A DNA stretch of 64,000 nucleotides, from NCBI GenBank assembly GCA_022376465.1, contig JACDTU010000032.1, forward strand, positions 62,001 to 126,000, in the 5' to 3' direction. This DNA is from Cubamyces lactineus (taxonomy: Eukaryota > Basidiomycota > Agaricomycetes > Polyporales > Polyporaceae). This document shows, piece by piece, positions 1-13,000 of this stretch (positions within the stretch are counted from its first letter, which is position 1; every line of letters begins with the position of its first letter). Made by a program: the position numbers and the translations under genes. The notes under the pieces were generated by a model. The model ran no database searches. It saw nothing but the letters and a program-made list of their open reading frames with translations, and was not told the origin of the DNA.

Positions 1-1325
1 ACTGGCATTGAAGGCCTCATGCTCGGATTGCTGGAGAGGCGAAATGGTCCCATCGAATTTGTAGAAGTAGCTGTGCAGAGGCTCGAAACCGCCGATGAGG
101 CACGTAGAGCTCGAGTCATCTGGGTAGATGATGAGAGCGGGAATACGTCCTTCGGCGTCTTCACAAGCAAGGATACCCAGTTTGATGTTCTAGTCTGAAG
201 ATCCATCTACACTGGGCGCGGGAGGCGTGTACACAGGGAACGTGATGCGGATGCCGTAGCTTGTGGATAAACACACTGGTGGGTCCAAAGACGGCACGCC
301 CAGCCTCGAGGCCAGCGTGTTGAGAGGAATGGGCGAGAAACCAGCAGACCACTGAAAGTCTGTCGGACGCGACGCGAACAAGTATGCTCCTTTTGACGCT
401 CGCAGTTCATCCATTGGCACCTTCTTCAGGGTTGTCAAGTCGTCCTCCAGTGATTTGAGAGGCCACATGTACCCCCACGCGAGGTGCGAATAGTCAGGAA
501 GTCGCTTCATGATCTCTTCTTGAAGCCGAACGAATGCTTGGCGGCCTTCGCCGTACACTGTAGGGAAACGCACTCCGAAGATACCCATGAGGCAGTAAGC
601 CTCGTCTTCGATGCGGGTTGTGTAGCGATGCGCCGCCCAAGACATCCTCCGGGCGACGCTCACGGCGAGCAGCGGACGCGTACGGCGCAACACGTCCACG
701 TCGATGCCGGTGATCGTTTCGATGACGTCTGCTAGAGTGGCCTTGGTGCCGATCATCCGCCAGTCCTGCGACAGGAAGATGTTGCGATGGGGAACTATCA
801 GCTCCTGCAGGGTCCATCCGCGCGAGAACCAAGCGCTGCTTCGGAACCACGAGCCCTCTGACCGCGGGCTCGTAGAGTCTGGCACGTCGGCGAGGTAAAC
901 GTAGCATACGGTGGCGAACGAATACCAGTCGAACATGGAGTTGATCGCCTCGGACAGCTCTGCGCTGCTCGTTTTGTCGATGCAGCATGTGTCGATCCAG
1001 ACGAATGCAAACCCTTTGGAGTTGGCGTATTGGCAGCAGCGGACGATCTTCGCGCTCAACTGGACTCGGATGATAGCTAGCAGCTCTTGATTGTCGTCTT
1101 CAGGGACGCGGGTAAAGGAGCGTCTGGCTGGTGCATGGATCGCTTGAAGGTCCTGTCCGATCCGGTGAGATTTTGCCTGTTGAGAAGGATACGAGGGATT
1201 ATGCGGACCTCAAAGGTCTGCTCGTGCCCTGCATGATCCCACACATGGGAGAGGATTGCGTACACCACCCGTGACGGGTGTTGCTCGAAGTGTAGCTTAT
1301 AGGTCAGGGTGTTGAGGAGCCACAT
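1..1325 (-). CDS. HET-domain (heterokaryon incompatibility) protein, C-terminal end outside window, in-frame stop
   Basis: HET-domain protein, a fungal family linked to non-self recognition and programmed cell death after hyphal fusion. Exons read 1325-1193 and 1127 to the left edge, with a 65-nt GTATCC...CAG intron. The start MWLLNTLTYKLHF and the HET motifs YAILSHVW, VWIDTCCIDKTSSAELSEAI, RGWTLQELI, RIEDEAYCLMGIFG and YGEGRQAFVRLQEEI are visible. It is clearly paralogous to the gene at 10634-12865. The frame meets a TAG at 190-192, after about 356 residues. The same frame then stays open for 63 more codons to the window edge, and these align with the paralogue (NIKLGILAC against ISIKLAILAC). 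So it is probably a nonsense allele or pseudogene. Alternatively the TAG is the acceptor of a 45-nt intron starting GTGTAC, which would also keep frame. The HET assignment is secure; gene integrity is not. Confidence 0.8.
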
Positions 1326-2605
1326 GATACACACCTGTAACGGCCGCGTTCGGTCAATCCCTGTTTCCTAACCCAAAATCCAAGACGCGTACCTGGGTGT
1401 TGGGGTAGACGTGCTCGACCTCGGGACGTTAGGGCGGGCGTGTGCTTTTGCAAGGACGGCTGAGCCGCCCTCGAACTGCCTCACAATGCTTCCGTGCACT
1501 GTGAATTACAGCGATCCGGGCACAGCCGTGCAAGAGTCTCAGGCTTGCGTCAGAGCCAACTTTCACTAATCTGCCCAAATGGCAGTATCTGGAGGGTGTA
1601 TATGATGCGTCCGGAGGTAAGGACTTGCACAAGCAATAGCTCTTGCAGCGTTTGAGCCAGATAATCTTCGATATTCAGGATAACTACGATGCGCATCGCA
1701 AGTGACAGAGTTCGACCAACCGTTGTGGACGTCGATACTGTAACAGGCGCGGAGGAGACGTCCGCTCCGGACCATTGTTTGTTTCTGTTGATTTAGACGC
1801 CCAAGCGAGTACTTATACAGCGACATCCTTCCCTTTTTTTTACTGTGCTCCCTCGTCATCGGCCTTCCACTCAATACCAAAGTCTTTCTTGTTGCACTTT
1901 GACGCCTGAAAGCAAGAGTTCACTACCGCCCTATTACGGTGTCTTTTCGGCGGTGTACGTTTCCACGCAGTGCTGTCTCTCTCCACCTTCCTTCGAGTTG
2001 TACACCATACAACAATGGCGTCTTTCTGCCCGGGCAGTGCTAACGCATCCACCCTGCACCGGTTCTGGTGAAGCGCCAAGAATAATGGCATCCGCCGCCT
2101 AATCAGCGGCGGATGGGCGACGATGAGAAGTGCGGGCTTCGTTTCGCCTTGAAGCTTGTCATGGTTTTTGTTCGCCCTACATTTATGTGTCTTTTTTCTT
2201 CTCTTTTTGGGTTCCTTCGTAGCTCCCGTATGTCTTTCGTTTCGTAATGCAATGCAATGGGTTCCTGTCTTTATTCTAATGTCGCTCGATTCTCGAGGGC
2301 CTGTCTGAAGAAACTAGTGTGACGCGACAGGAAGAGTTGATTTCCAGTTGAAGGTAGGTTGGGTCCAAGAGGATGTGTCGAGTCTAAGTATTAGAGCTAA
2401 CGGCAGCTTTTACCTTCAGCAAAGCCACGCTATCCCATAGTAATTGGATTTCGATGTCGTGCTTGAAGGCTCAAGCTGAACACATCCAGCTGCGCGCTAT
2501 GAGACGAAAGACGCGTCATATCCGTTCGACGATCGGCGATACAAGTCACAATGAGCAGAAAACATAATGTCGCTACACCTCCTAAAGAGCGTGGTGGCCC
2601 TTCCT
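1326..2605. other. Intergenic, no supported gene
   Basis: Between the HET gene (5' side) and the 3' end of the YCII gene. Several short open frames exist on both strands, but none has a convincing start, splice pattern or family motif. It should contain the promoter of the HET gene; I see no clear TATA box. Confidence 0.5.
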
Positions 2606-3118
2606 TTAATCGAACCTGGCTTCCGGTACAGTGATATACAGCGATTCGATGGTGATCCTCTCGCGGTCCCACTGGTACATCCAAGTCGCGACACAATCAG
2701 CCAAGCACATTACGCGACATTCGGTCGGGGCAGCTCACCACTTCGCCGCAGGTGTACAAGACGTCCTCCTTAACGATCCTCCACGCCTCTTCGATATCAG
2801 CGGCTTTTATGATGATGAACCCGCCAGAGATCTTGTCCGCCGCGCCCGGGTCGGTCGCGCTCACATTTGGGGGCAGAAGCCCACCACCGAACCCTGTTCC
2901 AGGACTGTAGTTAGAACCTTTGTAGCCATGGACTATGCTATTCGTTTGGGGCAGAGAGCAGTGTGAGAAATGGCACACTCACTCAGCAAGCCGTTCTGCG
3001 CTAGCTGTTGGACCCGTTCCATGTGCGCAGGGAGATGCCTCTCACGCGCTTCTCGTGCGTTTGGCACGTCCGGGGCGATGACGAGGAAGAAGCTGTGCTT
3101 GGGCAATCCGAGCGACAT
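2606..3118 (-). CDS. YCII-related domain protein
   Basis: Small protein of 118 residues with a YCII-related (dimeric alpha-beta barrel) fold; related bacterial proteins include muconolactone-isomerase-like and EthD-like enzymes, but the substrate cannot be told. Three exons: 3118-2983, 2893-2739 and 2671-2606, with introns of 89 nt (GTGAGT...CAG) and 67 nt (GTGAGC...CAG); all phases agree. Family features are the N-terminal strand HSFFLVIAPDVPNAREARE, the conserved His in REARERHLPAHMERV, GGGLL, the GGFIIIKAADIEEAWRIV segment and the closing YTCGEVWDRERITI, where the intron falls between GEV and WDRER. Length fits the family (about 95-120). Probably cytosolic. The domain call is firm; the role is unknown. 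Confidence 0.85.
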
Positions 3119-3267
3119 ATCTCACCTAGCGGTTCTGGCGGGTGGGATTGGCTGAGCGTGGACAACTTGAAGGGTACAGAGGTGACGTTTGAACTTTGTA
3201 GAGGCGTTCTCTGCTAGACTGATAGCGTCTTTCCGATTTCGCCATCCAGCTGTAAGTATATGTAGTC

Positions 3268-3489
3268 TCATCGTGCTGCGCAGCGGCCATCGATGATAGC
3301 ATGGCCGTTCAAGACGGCGTCCAAGTCTTCCCGACGCACGTCGGAGGTGCGGAAGGAGTCGTGCCGGGACGGTACGCACGCTCTTGGCCCCTCCTCACCT
3401 TCAAACGCCGAAGGATCGGTGTCGTGTGCCAATAGGACGCAGCGTCTGCGGCCGTGCCAGTGCACTATGTAAGTGTGTCCAATCTGCAT
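3268..3489 (-). CDS. Small hypothetical protein, doubtful
   Basis: A 73-codon frame from an ATG (MQIGHTYIVHWHGRRRC...) to TGA, on the same strand as the flanking YCII and Sos7-like genes. Base composition looks coding-like, but no domain is recognised. A GTGAGG inside the frame could be a splice donor, so the model may be wrong. It could equally be noncoding DNA between two genes. Confidence 0.3.
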   Translation of the reverse strand: MQIGHTYIVHWHGRRRCVLLAHDTDPSAFEGEEGPRACVPSRHDSFRTSDVRREDLDAVLNGHAIIDGRCAAR

Positions 3490-3681
3490 GGCAAGGCTGC
3501 GCTCTCATGCCATGGTCGGCGTGAAGGGCATTACCATCGCAAGCTGAGGATCGCCTTGTCGAGGACCATATCTGCTACAGTACATCGTGACGTTTCGGGC
3601 AGCCGCAGCGCGCCGCGTCCTGGAGTATTACAATCAATATGGGAAACAAATTATAACAGAATTATATGCGTAGCGGTGATC

Positions 3682-4948
3682 TCAAGCGCCTGCTCTTGCC
3701 CTAGCCAACACAGCAGCGATGAGCCCCGGCACATTGTTAGCTTGCACATGCGCGCCGACGACGTCTCCGATGTCCTCCGCCAGTCCTGCGACCTCTGCGT
3801 CTGCTAGCTGCCGCGAGTTGGGCACGAAGAGCAGCTTGATGAAGATGCTCCTGCGCTCTGTCGATCCTGTCGGCGTGACGACGTACGAGAGGTGCAGCTC
3901 GTTTTCGGACTCGAAATGTGAAGTCTCGAGGGAGACCAGTTCGCAATAGAGCGCGAGAGAAGCCGTGAACCTAGTGAAGCTCCATTGTTAGGTTGATAGC
4001 ATAAGAACTTCGGTAGAGGACTAACCAGTCGTATAACCCAACGACACGCCCATCCTGAACTTCGTCCTGGCCCGCTTTAACGGTCTTCTCGAGATCTGCT
4101 CGCTCGACGCGCAGGCGCTCGACTTCTCTCGACCCAGCCATAACGCGCTCCTTCACCTCCTCTACCCTCGCGGTCACGCTCTGCAGCTCGTCGTCGAGCT
4201 CCTGCATCTCCGCGACCTGCGCATCGAGTTGTGCATTCGCGGCGGGAATGGTCAGGCGTGGGTGGGGGTGCGCCTGGCGGAGACGCGTGAGAGTGAGCCG
4301 GGCGTCAAGAATCTGTCTGGCCAGTGCCGCAGCTTCTTGTGTCAAGGAACGAGCTTTGTTGTAGTCTGTAGATACGGGAGCGAGGTTTCAGAAGAGATGC
4401 AATAGGGAGAGGCCAGAAGACTCACCTTGTTCGACGAGCGGGGCGAGCGTCCGCACATCGCTGTACTTCTCCGCCAGCCGAGCCTTAGCTGCAGATAAGA
4501 TCTCCTTCTTGCGCTCATTTTCTATCCGGAGAAGTTCGTTGTCTTCTGCGTTGATGTTGGGGGCCTCGTCGCTGACAATCGTCTTGACGTACTGGTCTTT
4601 CGCTTTCTGCTCCAGATACTGGAACTTGAGGTTGCGCAAGAACGCCTGCAATCGCAGCAATACAACAACGGGTCAAAATCCCACGGTAAGCGGTTTTAAG
4701 AGAGCAGATGACAGAGCTGGGAAACGTACAATTTGCGACGCAACCTCCGCAGCCACGATCGCAGGGTCTGTCGTCCCCGCCACTCCCTCCGACAGAAGTC
4801 CCGGGTCCTTCGCTAAGGCGCTCTGCAGTGTGTCAAAGCGTGTTTGATCCTCTACAATGTGGAGCTTCGCGGCGTCCAGTTTGGCTTGTAGCGCGCGCGC
4901 TACCTCGAGCTTGCCGGAGTTGTCGATGTCCATTTGGGCGGGAGCCAT
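3682..4948 (-). CDS. Kinetochore protein Sos7-like (coiled coil)
   Basis: Predicted 355-residue, largely coiled-coil protein resembling Sos7, a fungal kinetochore component described in fission yeast that works with the Mis12/KMN network. Four exons: 4948-4730, 4645-4426, 4365-4026 and 3970-3682; introns are 84, 60 and 55 nt and all phases close. The family signature AFLRNLKFQYLEQKAKDQYV opens exon 2. Exon 3 is an alanine/arginine/glutamate-rich coiled coil. The final exon has LYDWFTASLALYCELVS followed by SENELHLSYVV, a conserved C-terminal block. The third intron uses a GTTAGT donor, which rebuilds the Trp of YDW across the junction. The start is MAPAQMDID, the first ATG. Localisation to the kinetochore is inferred from the family only. 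Confidence 0.8.
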
Positions 4949-6096
4949 TAGCACAAGTGGACGTTGCACGCGAAGCAGACGCCTAGTATAGGTTATTAAA
5001 TATTATCCCCTTTGTATAAAGCACTCTCGGAGTGTTCGGCAAGTAGCTATGCAGAGGAGAGGCGCAAAAGCAGGCGATAGTCGTGGTTCGAGGTCAAGAC
5101 GCGGCGGCTAAGCGCAGGGAGCGAAGATGCACGCGACGCGTTGGTTCACGTGATCGCGCCATATGTGTTGGTGTTCTCCATTTAGCTTGCCTTCAACGCA
5201 ACCGAGCCTACCGTACTCCCCTCTACTTCCCGGCCCTCCATTGCATACAGCAAGACTATGCTAGCTGACGCAGTTTGAGTGAGAATGCCCCACAAGGTCA
5301 TCCAAATTCTAGTATCGTTGATAGCGCTGGAACTACTGGAACTACAGTGTACACAGAAGCTCGGATATCATGCCCGATACTAGGATTCAGACTGGGATTG
5401 CAACATGGCTAGTGAGTACGACATTTTTAAATCACCATAGTTGCTGATTCAGAGACGTGATCCAGACTAGTCCAAGTCTATCGATATAGTCCGACCTTGA
5501 GCCTATAGACAGCGTTTCCAATGATCAAGTTCTTCGCGTCATGCCCCATGTCGTTGGCGCATACTGTAGCAACTTCGAGTTAACGATGCCCGCAAATCCG
5601 AGTCTGATCCACCACAGATTAGCTCCTGCCATCGACCTGGACGCGGCCCCCGTTGCTCAATTACTGATCGACTATTGTTGCCGCAGGGACTCCGATACCG
5701 GGCTAGCATGGAGGTGTTTATATTTCCTTGGTTTTCCCGGAGTGGCCGCCCATGTTAATCCAACGCCATAATCTGCGGCAAGTAAAGCGTAGTGAAGCAC
5801 GACTGGCGACCAGCCGGTGAGCTCGATGCAAGTATGGAGGGTGGCGGAGCCTGAGGTGGACAAGCCGAGGACGGACAAACTCCGGGGCTGAGTTCCGTGG
5901 GGATTGCGGGGAAGAGAGTGCGGGGTGGGCCTAGAGCGGGGGCCGGCGGTCGATCACATTCTGCCAGGCTCTGCGCGGGATCCCGGGCCGGGGCTGAGCC
6001 TGTGGTCATTGGCCGCGTCCGAGTCGCGTCTGGGCAGAACTCAGCTGCGACAGGCTCTTACTCACCCAGTCTCCTTCCTCTCATCCCCACCATCGC
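4949..6096. other. Divergent intergenic region between Sos7-like gene and xylulokinase
   Basis: About 1.1 kb between two divergently transcribed genes, so it should hold both promoters. There is an AT-rich patch at about 5000-5020. No further gene is supported. Confidence 0.5.
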
Positions 6097-6103
6097 TATA
6101 AAT
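6097..6103 (+). promoter_or_regulatory. TATA-like box of xylulokinase gene
   Basis: TATAAAT about 112 nt upstream of the xylulokinase ATG, in a pyrimidine-rich leader. Position and sequence fit a fungal TATA box; no transcript data. Confidence 0.5.
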
Positions 6104-6214
6104 TCCACCGATGCTTGCCTCGCGTCCCCTCGAAACCCCTTGCCCACCCTCCCCTTCGTTCCCCCTTCACCACCGTTCACGATATCCTCCGCAACCATCG
6201 TGAACTCATCCACC

Positions 6215-8211
<1,997 letters not shown>

Positions 8212-8979
8212 GCGTGGGTCTCGAGGAGCGAAGATATATCTTTGTTGTGCACTGGACACTACCTTGTATGTTGGGCCTGATGCTTTGCTTGCTCGTGATT
8301 CTGACTGACGTACTAGACATATCTTTTTTACTTACATAGATGACATAGTTTCCTTGGGCTCGAGAGGGCGGCATACTACACGTACACGTACACATACACA
8401 CACCAGGCGCAATCCGCAGTTATACCATACGCGACTAGAAGATCTCGCTTTTCAAGGAGAGGATTAGAGGCTACCTTTGCAGACGGGCATGCACAGAGCG
8501 TATGGTGGCGTAAATCTGGCAGAAACCTCCCTCTTGCAGAGTCGCAATCACCGCGTATGGCGCCCGTACGTACTAGCTGTGGTAGTATTGAGCGATGAAG
8601 CTTTGAAGAGCCGGCACATGCCTCTCTTCACAGACTTTAGCTAGCTGCGGTAATAACAGCCTTGAATATGATACCGATATCAACCTACGCTGCAGCGCGA
8701 CTCGAGTCCGTGCTTTTGGCATGGCACCAAGGTTGAGGGTGATGTTGTCACTCACACGCAGGCAGTGCTTCCAACATGCGATACCTGACCATAGAACCGA
8801 GAGAAGCGCAGGATCATAACTTCTGGGTGTCTCTGTTGGGTCAACTGTGATAGCTGCAGCAGTGGCTCTGTGAGGATAGTACTGGGTGATCTGCGGTGAG
8901 CTATGTATCCCAGCGTGTTTGCCTCATGCCAAGCGTGCATGGCATACTCAGCGGGCGCACGAGAGGCGGCTGCGGTGGA
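8212..8979. other. Intergenic, no supported gene
   Basis: Downstream of xylulokinase. A GT/AC-rich short repeat patch lies near 8380-8402. No coding or RNA gene is supported. Confidence 0.5.
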
Positions 8980-8985
8980 TATAAA
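8980..8985 (+). promoter_or_regulatory. TATA-like box of small Cys-rich gene
   Basis: TATAAA 86 nt upstream of the ATG at 9071, followed by a GCGAGAGCGAGAGCG repeat. The spacing supports the weak gene model downstream. Confidence 0.35.
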
Positions 8986-9070
8986 GCTGGATCGGCGAGG
9001 GCGAGAGCGAGAGCGAACTTAGTGCACCATTCAATCTACCGCACCCACTACACTTGTGACTTCAAGTTGC

Positions 9071-9768
9071 ATGCCGCCATCCGCTCTGGCCACAACTCGC
9101 CGCCGCGGCGTGCGTCTCATCTGTGGAACTGCCGGGAGGGAGGATATACCCTGCCCTTCGTGCAGGCAGGTGTATTGTTGCACAAGGCCCCATCTTGGCC
9201 AGGTGAGTAGCCTCGGGTCGAACGATCCTAGCTTTCAACGGTGGTGGCGTGCTGCTGATCAGGGGGCACACTATGACTTCGCCAGGACACGGCCCGCCAC
9301 GCGACCGAGCCCCCCAGTAGCGGTAGGCCGTCGCCATCCCTCCGTGTGCAGCAGGTAGATCATCATGGATGGGACGAAGATGCTGGCCTTGCGCCCATGA
9401 TGATCGCGGAGCTCCCGCCGCTCGTGCAGGATCAACCCGAGCGGGAGCGGCCAGCCTCCCGCGAAGTGGATGTCCTAGCCCTGCAGGACGAAAACGCACT
9501 CCTACGGGCCCTCGTCGCAATGATGGGGCCCTACTGCGTGTGGCGGCTGCTTGTTCTTCCCACATTCGCACTGTCGATGCAGACGGTCGTCCGCCTTGGC
9601 AGGTGGGGGGGCGGCAAGTGCGGCTTCCCTTCCGTTTCCCACACGATCTTGTATACCTGTTGCCTGGTGGAAAGTCGCAGAGCCCCTATGTTTGATAGCA
9701 TTCCCGTTTGTCTGCTGGGCCTTCGTTATGTTCGTGTTGACCCGGCCATAATTGACTTTGAGTATTGA
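9071..9768 (+). CDS. Small Cys-rich hypothetical protein, two exons
   Basis: Proposed exon 1, 9071-9202 (44 codons), ends in PCPSCRQVYCCTRPHLGQ and is followed by a good GTGAGT donor. The intron runs to a tandem CAGCAG acceptor ending at 9351 or 9354; either keeps the frame, giving QVDHHGWDEDAG or VDHHGWDEDAG. Exon 2 contains a helical stretch LALQDENALLRALVAMM and stays open to TGA at 9768. The CxxC...CC pattern followed by histidines looks like a small metal-binding motif, loosely reminiscent of a MYND-type finger, but I do not recognise the family. A TATA-like box sits 86 nt upstream. The C-terminal part of exon 2 is the least certain and may contain another intron. Confidence 0.4.
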
Positions 9769-10633
9769 GTCATATAGTACGGCGCCTTTCTGGGTGTCCG
9801 GGCGTAGGACATTGCATCGCCGTCAAGCCTCATGTATTATATACTAGGACTCGTACCTTCGGTCCTCCGGATGATGAGATGGGGTTTCAGCCTACTACTA
9901 AGTTCTGCGTAACATGAGCGCCGATGTAAGAATCGATAGAGCCTAGCTGAGTACTACTACTTACTCCTAGCATATATATATTGTCAGGTTGCCAGCACCG
10001 TGGAGTCGTGTGGCTCGCCACCAATGAGCGTATCAACTTCGTACCGTACGTCAACGCCAGATGAGGAACCTACTGTTGCGTAGTTCCTGGGCCGAGGTGG
10101 GACTCGGTGTCTCGTCGGGCTTGGAGCAACTTGGAGTATGATCAAGGCGGGAGCGCTGCAGCTGTTCTTGAAATCAATGTGGGCGCCTTTTTCCACGCGC
10201 GCCGCGTGACAAAATGCATACAACGCGAGTCTCCTCCTCCTCCTCCTCCTCCTCCTCCTCCTAGTCTCCCGAGTCCCCTATGTAGACGTACCGGTGCGCT
10301 CTATCGAGGGAAGGGCGCAGCGGACGAAGACTCCGTGCGTTATGCGCATTGTGCGTGGCGCGCGAATAAGGCGCCAATGCATAATTTCTGAGAATGGATT
10401 CAAGCGCCCACTCTCGGCGGTTTGAACTTTGAACTTTGTCGACGCAGGAGGCGCACGTATAGTAGTACTGCCGCCTCAAATGGCCCGACTTGACAGATAC
10501 TCCTGCCAACCGACTTACTTGCTCATTACCCGTGCGTTATTCGTTTCTTGTATGAGCTTGAGGTTTCTGCGTGCTCACGGTGTCATAACCCGTCACTAGA
10601 ACCAGACTGCCACTCCGGGGCCTGGGCAACCAG
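9769..10633. other. Intergenic, contains CTC microsatellite
   Basis: Upstream of the second HET gene. It holds a CTC repeat (10231-10261) and otherwise nothing I can support. Confidence 0.5.
10231..10261. repeat. CTC trinucleotide microsatellite
   Basis: About ten uninterrupted CTC units, roughly 370 nt upstream of the HET-gene start. Likely length-variable between strains. Confidence 0.9.
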
Positions 10634-12865
10634 ATGTGGCTCCTAGATACAACCTGTTATACGCTACACCTGAAGCAAGACCCCACTGAAGTAACATATG
10701 CGATCTTATCTCACGTCTGGAACCAACATGGAGAACAAACCTTCCAGGCGAGTATTGACCTCGGATGCTGGTGCACAATAAGCCCTGATGATGTGTTGCC
10801 CGTTGACGTTCCTAGGACGTACAAGCTATCCATGCATCAGTGCGCCAGAGCCTACCCAACGTTGCCGACAACGACACACGACTTCTAGTTCTCCTCCAAG
10901 AGCAGATAAGCCCGAAGATCATATCCTGCTGCGACTACGCTTGCTCTCGAGGCTTGAAGTACGTCTGGATCGACACGTGTTGCATCGACAAGTCCAGCAG
11001 TGCGGAACTATCCGAGGCCATTATCTCAATGTTCGACTGGTACTCGCTCGCTGCCGTCTGCTACGTCTTCCTTGCAGACGTCCCCGAGACTGAGGACCCC
11101 GCGGCGCCGCACTCGCACTTTCGGAGGAGCATGTGGTTCCAGCGCGGCTGGACGCTGCAGGAGCTCATCGCTCCGCGGCGCAATGTCTTCCTGTCCCACA
11201 GCTGGCGCGCAATCGGCACAAAGAAGAGCTTGTGCAAGCTCATCGAGGGGATCACGAACATTGACGGGGACATCTTGCTCCATCGGAAGCCCCTGCACGC
11301 GGTCAGTGTGGCGCGGCGGATGTCGTGGGCCCAGTTCAGGCGTACGACGCGGATCGAGGACGAGGCGTACTCTCTCATGGGAATATTCGGTGTTCATATT
11401 CCCGCGATATATGGCGAGGGCCCGGATGCGTTTGTGCGGCTACAAGAAGAGATCATGAAGTGTATTCCGGACCAATCTCTCTTCGCATGGGGGGACATCT
11501 TGCCGTTCCAGCCGGGGTCTTCTACACAGTGGAACTTACCACACTTGAGAAAGGTACCCGTCGACGAGCTGCGCGCCTCTAAAGCAGCCTATCTCCTCGC
11601 GTCTTGTCCGGCGGACTTTGGTGGCGAGAGCGAGGTTCTGGAATTTCTTTCCCTGCACGAGTTAACATCCATCCTCGGTATCCCTTCGTCGAGCATCCTG
11701 GCCCACACGATCACCAGTCATGGCGTTCGTATGTCCATGCCGATCTACCACCTCACACTCCCGCAATATCAAAGTGGATCAGGCCAGATTTCGATAAAGC
11801 TCGCTATCTTGGCATGCCGAAGCGGCCGTGACGGCTACCTAGTTGGGCTCATACTCGCACAAGGCGCGCCTTCGAACGTGTACTTCATTGGCGGCCTCGA
11901 TCAGACATCCGAGCGTGATGAAGATGATCTCTTCGACGATTGGAGTCGTTATGTCTGACACATACCAGATAGCGGATCTACAAGGGCATACAGAACCATT
12001 CGATACTCTCCATCGTCCCCTCGCATGATCCTTCTCGACCAGTCCACACTTGCGAGCACCATAGCCCAACACCTAGCGTCATTGACGTATCCAGAGATCT
12101 GCATCCCGTACCAACGCCTGCAGGTCGGCGTTCGCACGACGATACTCAAATATCCGTCCTTCACGGCGACGGTGGGCTCGGAGATCAACTTCAGATGCCT
12201 TTGTGCTGTCGTCTTACCGCCCTGGACTCTCTCGCACCTTCGGGAGCTAGGATTCACAGTCGACGTCGACATGCAACAAAGCGGCGATATGTACCCGGTG
12301 TTCATCCCTAGTAGTCTGATGGAGAGCGCAGCGGGCCCGCGACAATTTGTGTTACAGAATGACACTACTGTGGTCACCATCAACTTATTCCCTTACTCCG
12401 CGGTCGACAGCTTCAATGAAGCTCTCGAGGTGGCTATATCGTGGAGCCGAAGAAATCCCCAAGTATCAGAGGTATGTCAAGACGTACAGGTGCCCTATAC
12501 CGCCCAGAGGGATGTTCGTTCAGTCTCTTAAACAGGTGGCCACTGCCGTACAATCTGAGGGATGTGAGATACCGACTCGCAACTTGACCACAGCCCGCTG
12601 CGACGAGGACCATGTCAATGAGTGGCCGTCCAATGATATGTGCTACAAGAGTCCCGCGGCAGACTTACCCACTGTCCATTTGCAGTTCAGCGTCTGGGAT
12701 TACGCTAGCTTACCCTCGGACTGGCATGCCGTAGACTTTGTGCATATGTCTACAGCCCAATGTTACGTTCTGGACGTGCGTTTAGAATACCCTGGTGACA
12801 GACCATGTCGCTATGTAGAATCTGCAGCGGGAACAAGACCTTCGACCGTGACCTGCTCTGAGTGA
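10634..12865 (+). CDS. HET-domain (heterokaryon incompatibility) protein
   Basis: Paralogue of the gene at 1-1325. Four proposed exons, 10634-10751, 10841-11914, 11969-12471 and 12536-12865, give 674 residues. Introns: 89 nt (GTATTG...CAG), 54 nt (GTGATG...CCAG, with CTGAC ten bases before the acceptor) and 64 nt (GTATGT...CAG). The middle intron is needed because an unspliced reading hits TGA at 11956-11958 and then resumes open in the same frame. It is the only frame-keeping GT-AG choice I found nearby, and the first paralogue lacks the segment. HET motifs: YAILSHVW, VWIDTCCIDKSSSAELSEAI, RGWTLQELI, RIEDEAYSLMGIFG, YGEGPDAFVRLQEEI. The C-terminal half has no recognised domain. Role (incompatibility or another defence-like response) is inferred from the family. 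Confidence 0.85.
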
Positions 12866-13000
12866 AGGGAGGGACGTGTCGTTTTACCTACCTTGCAAGT
12901 CTTCGATATTAGGGTACTAGTGTGTACGAATAGATAGAAGACTAGGATCTACATAGCACGGCACGTCCGATACGAGCCTTCAGTACACCCCGCATTCCTG

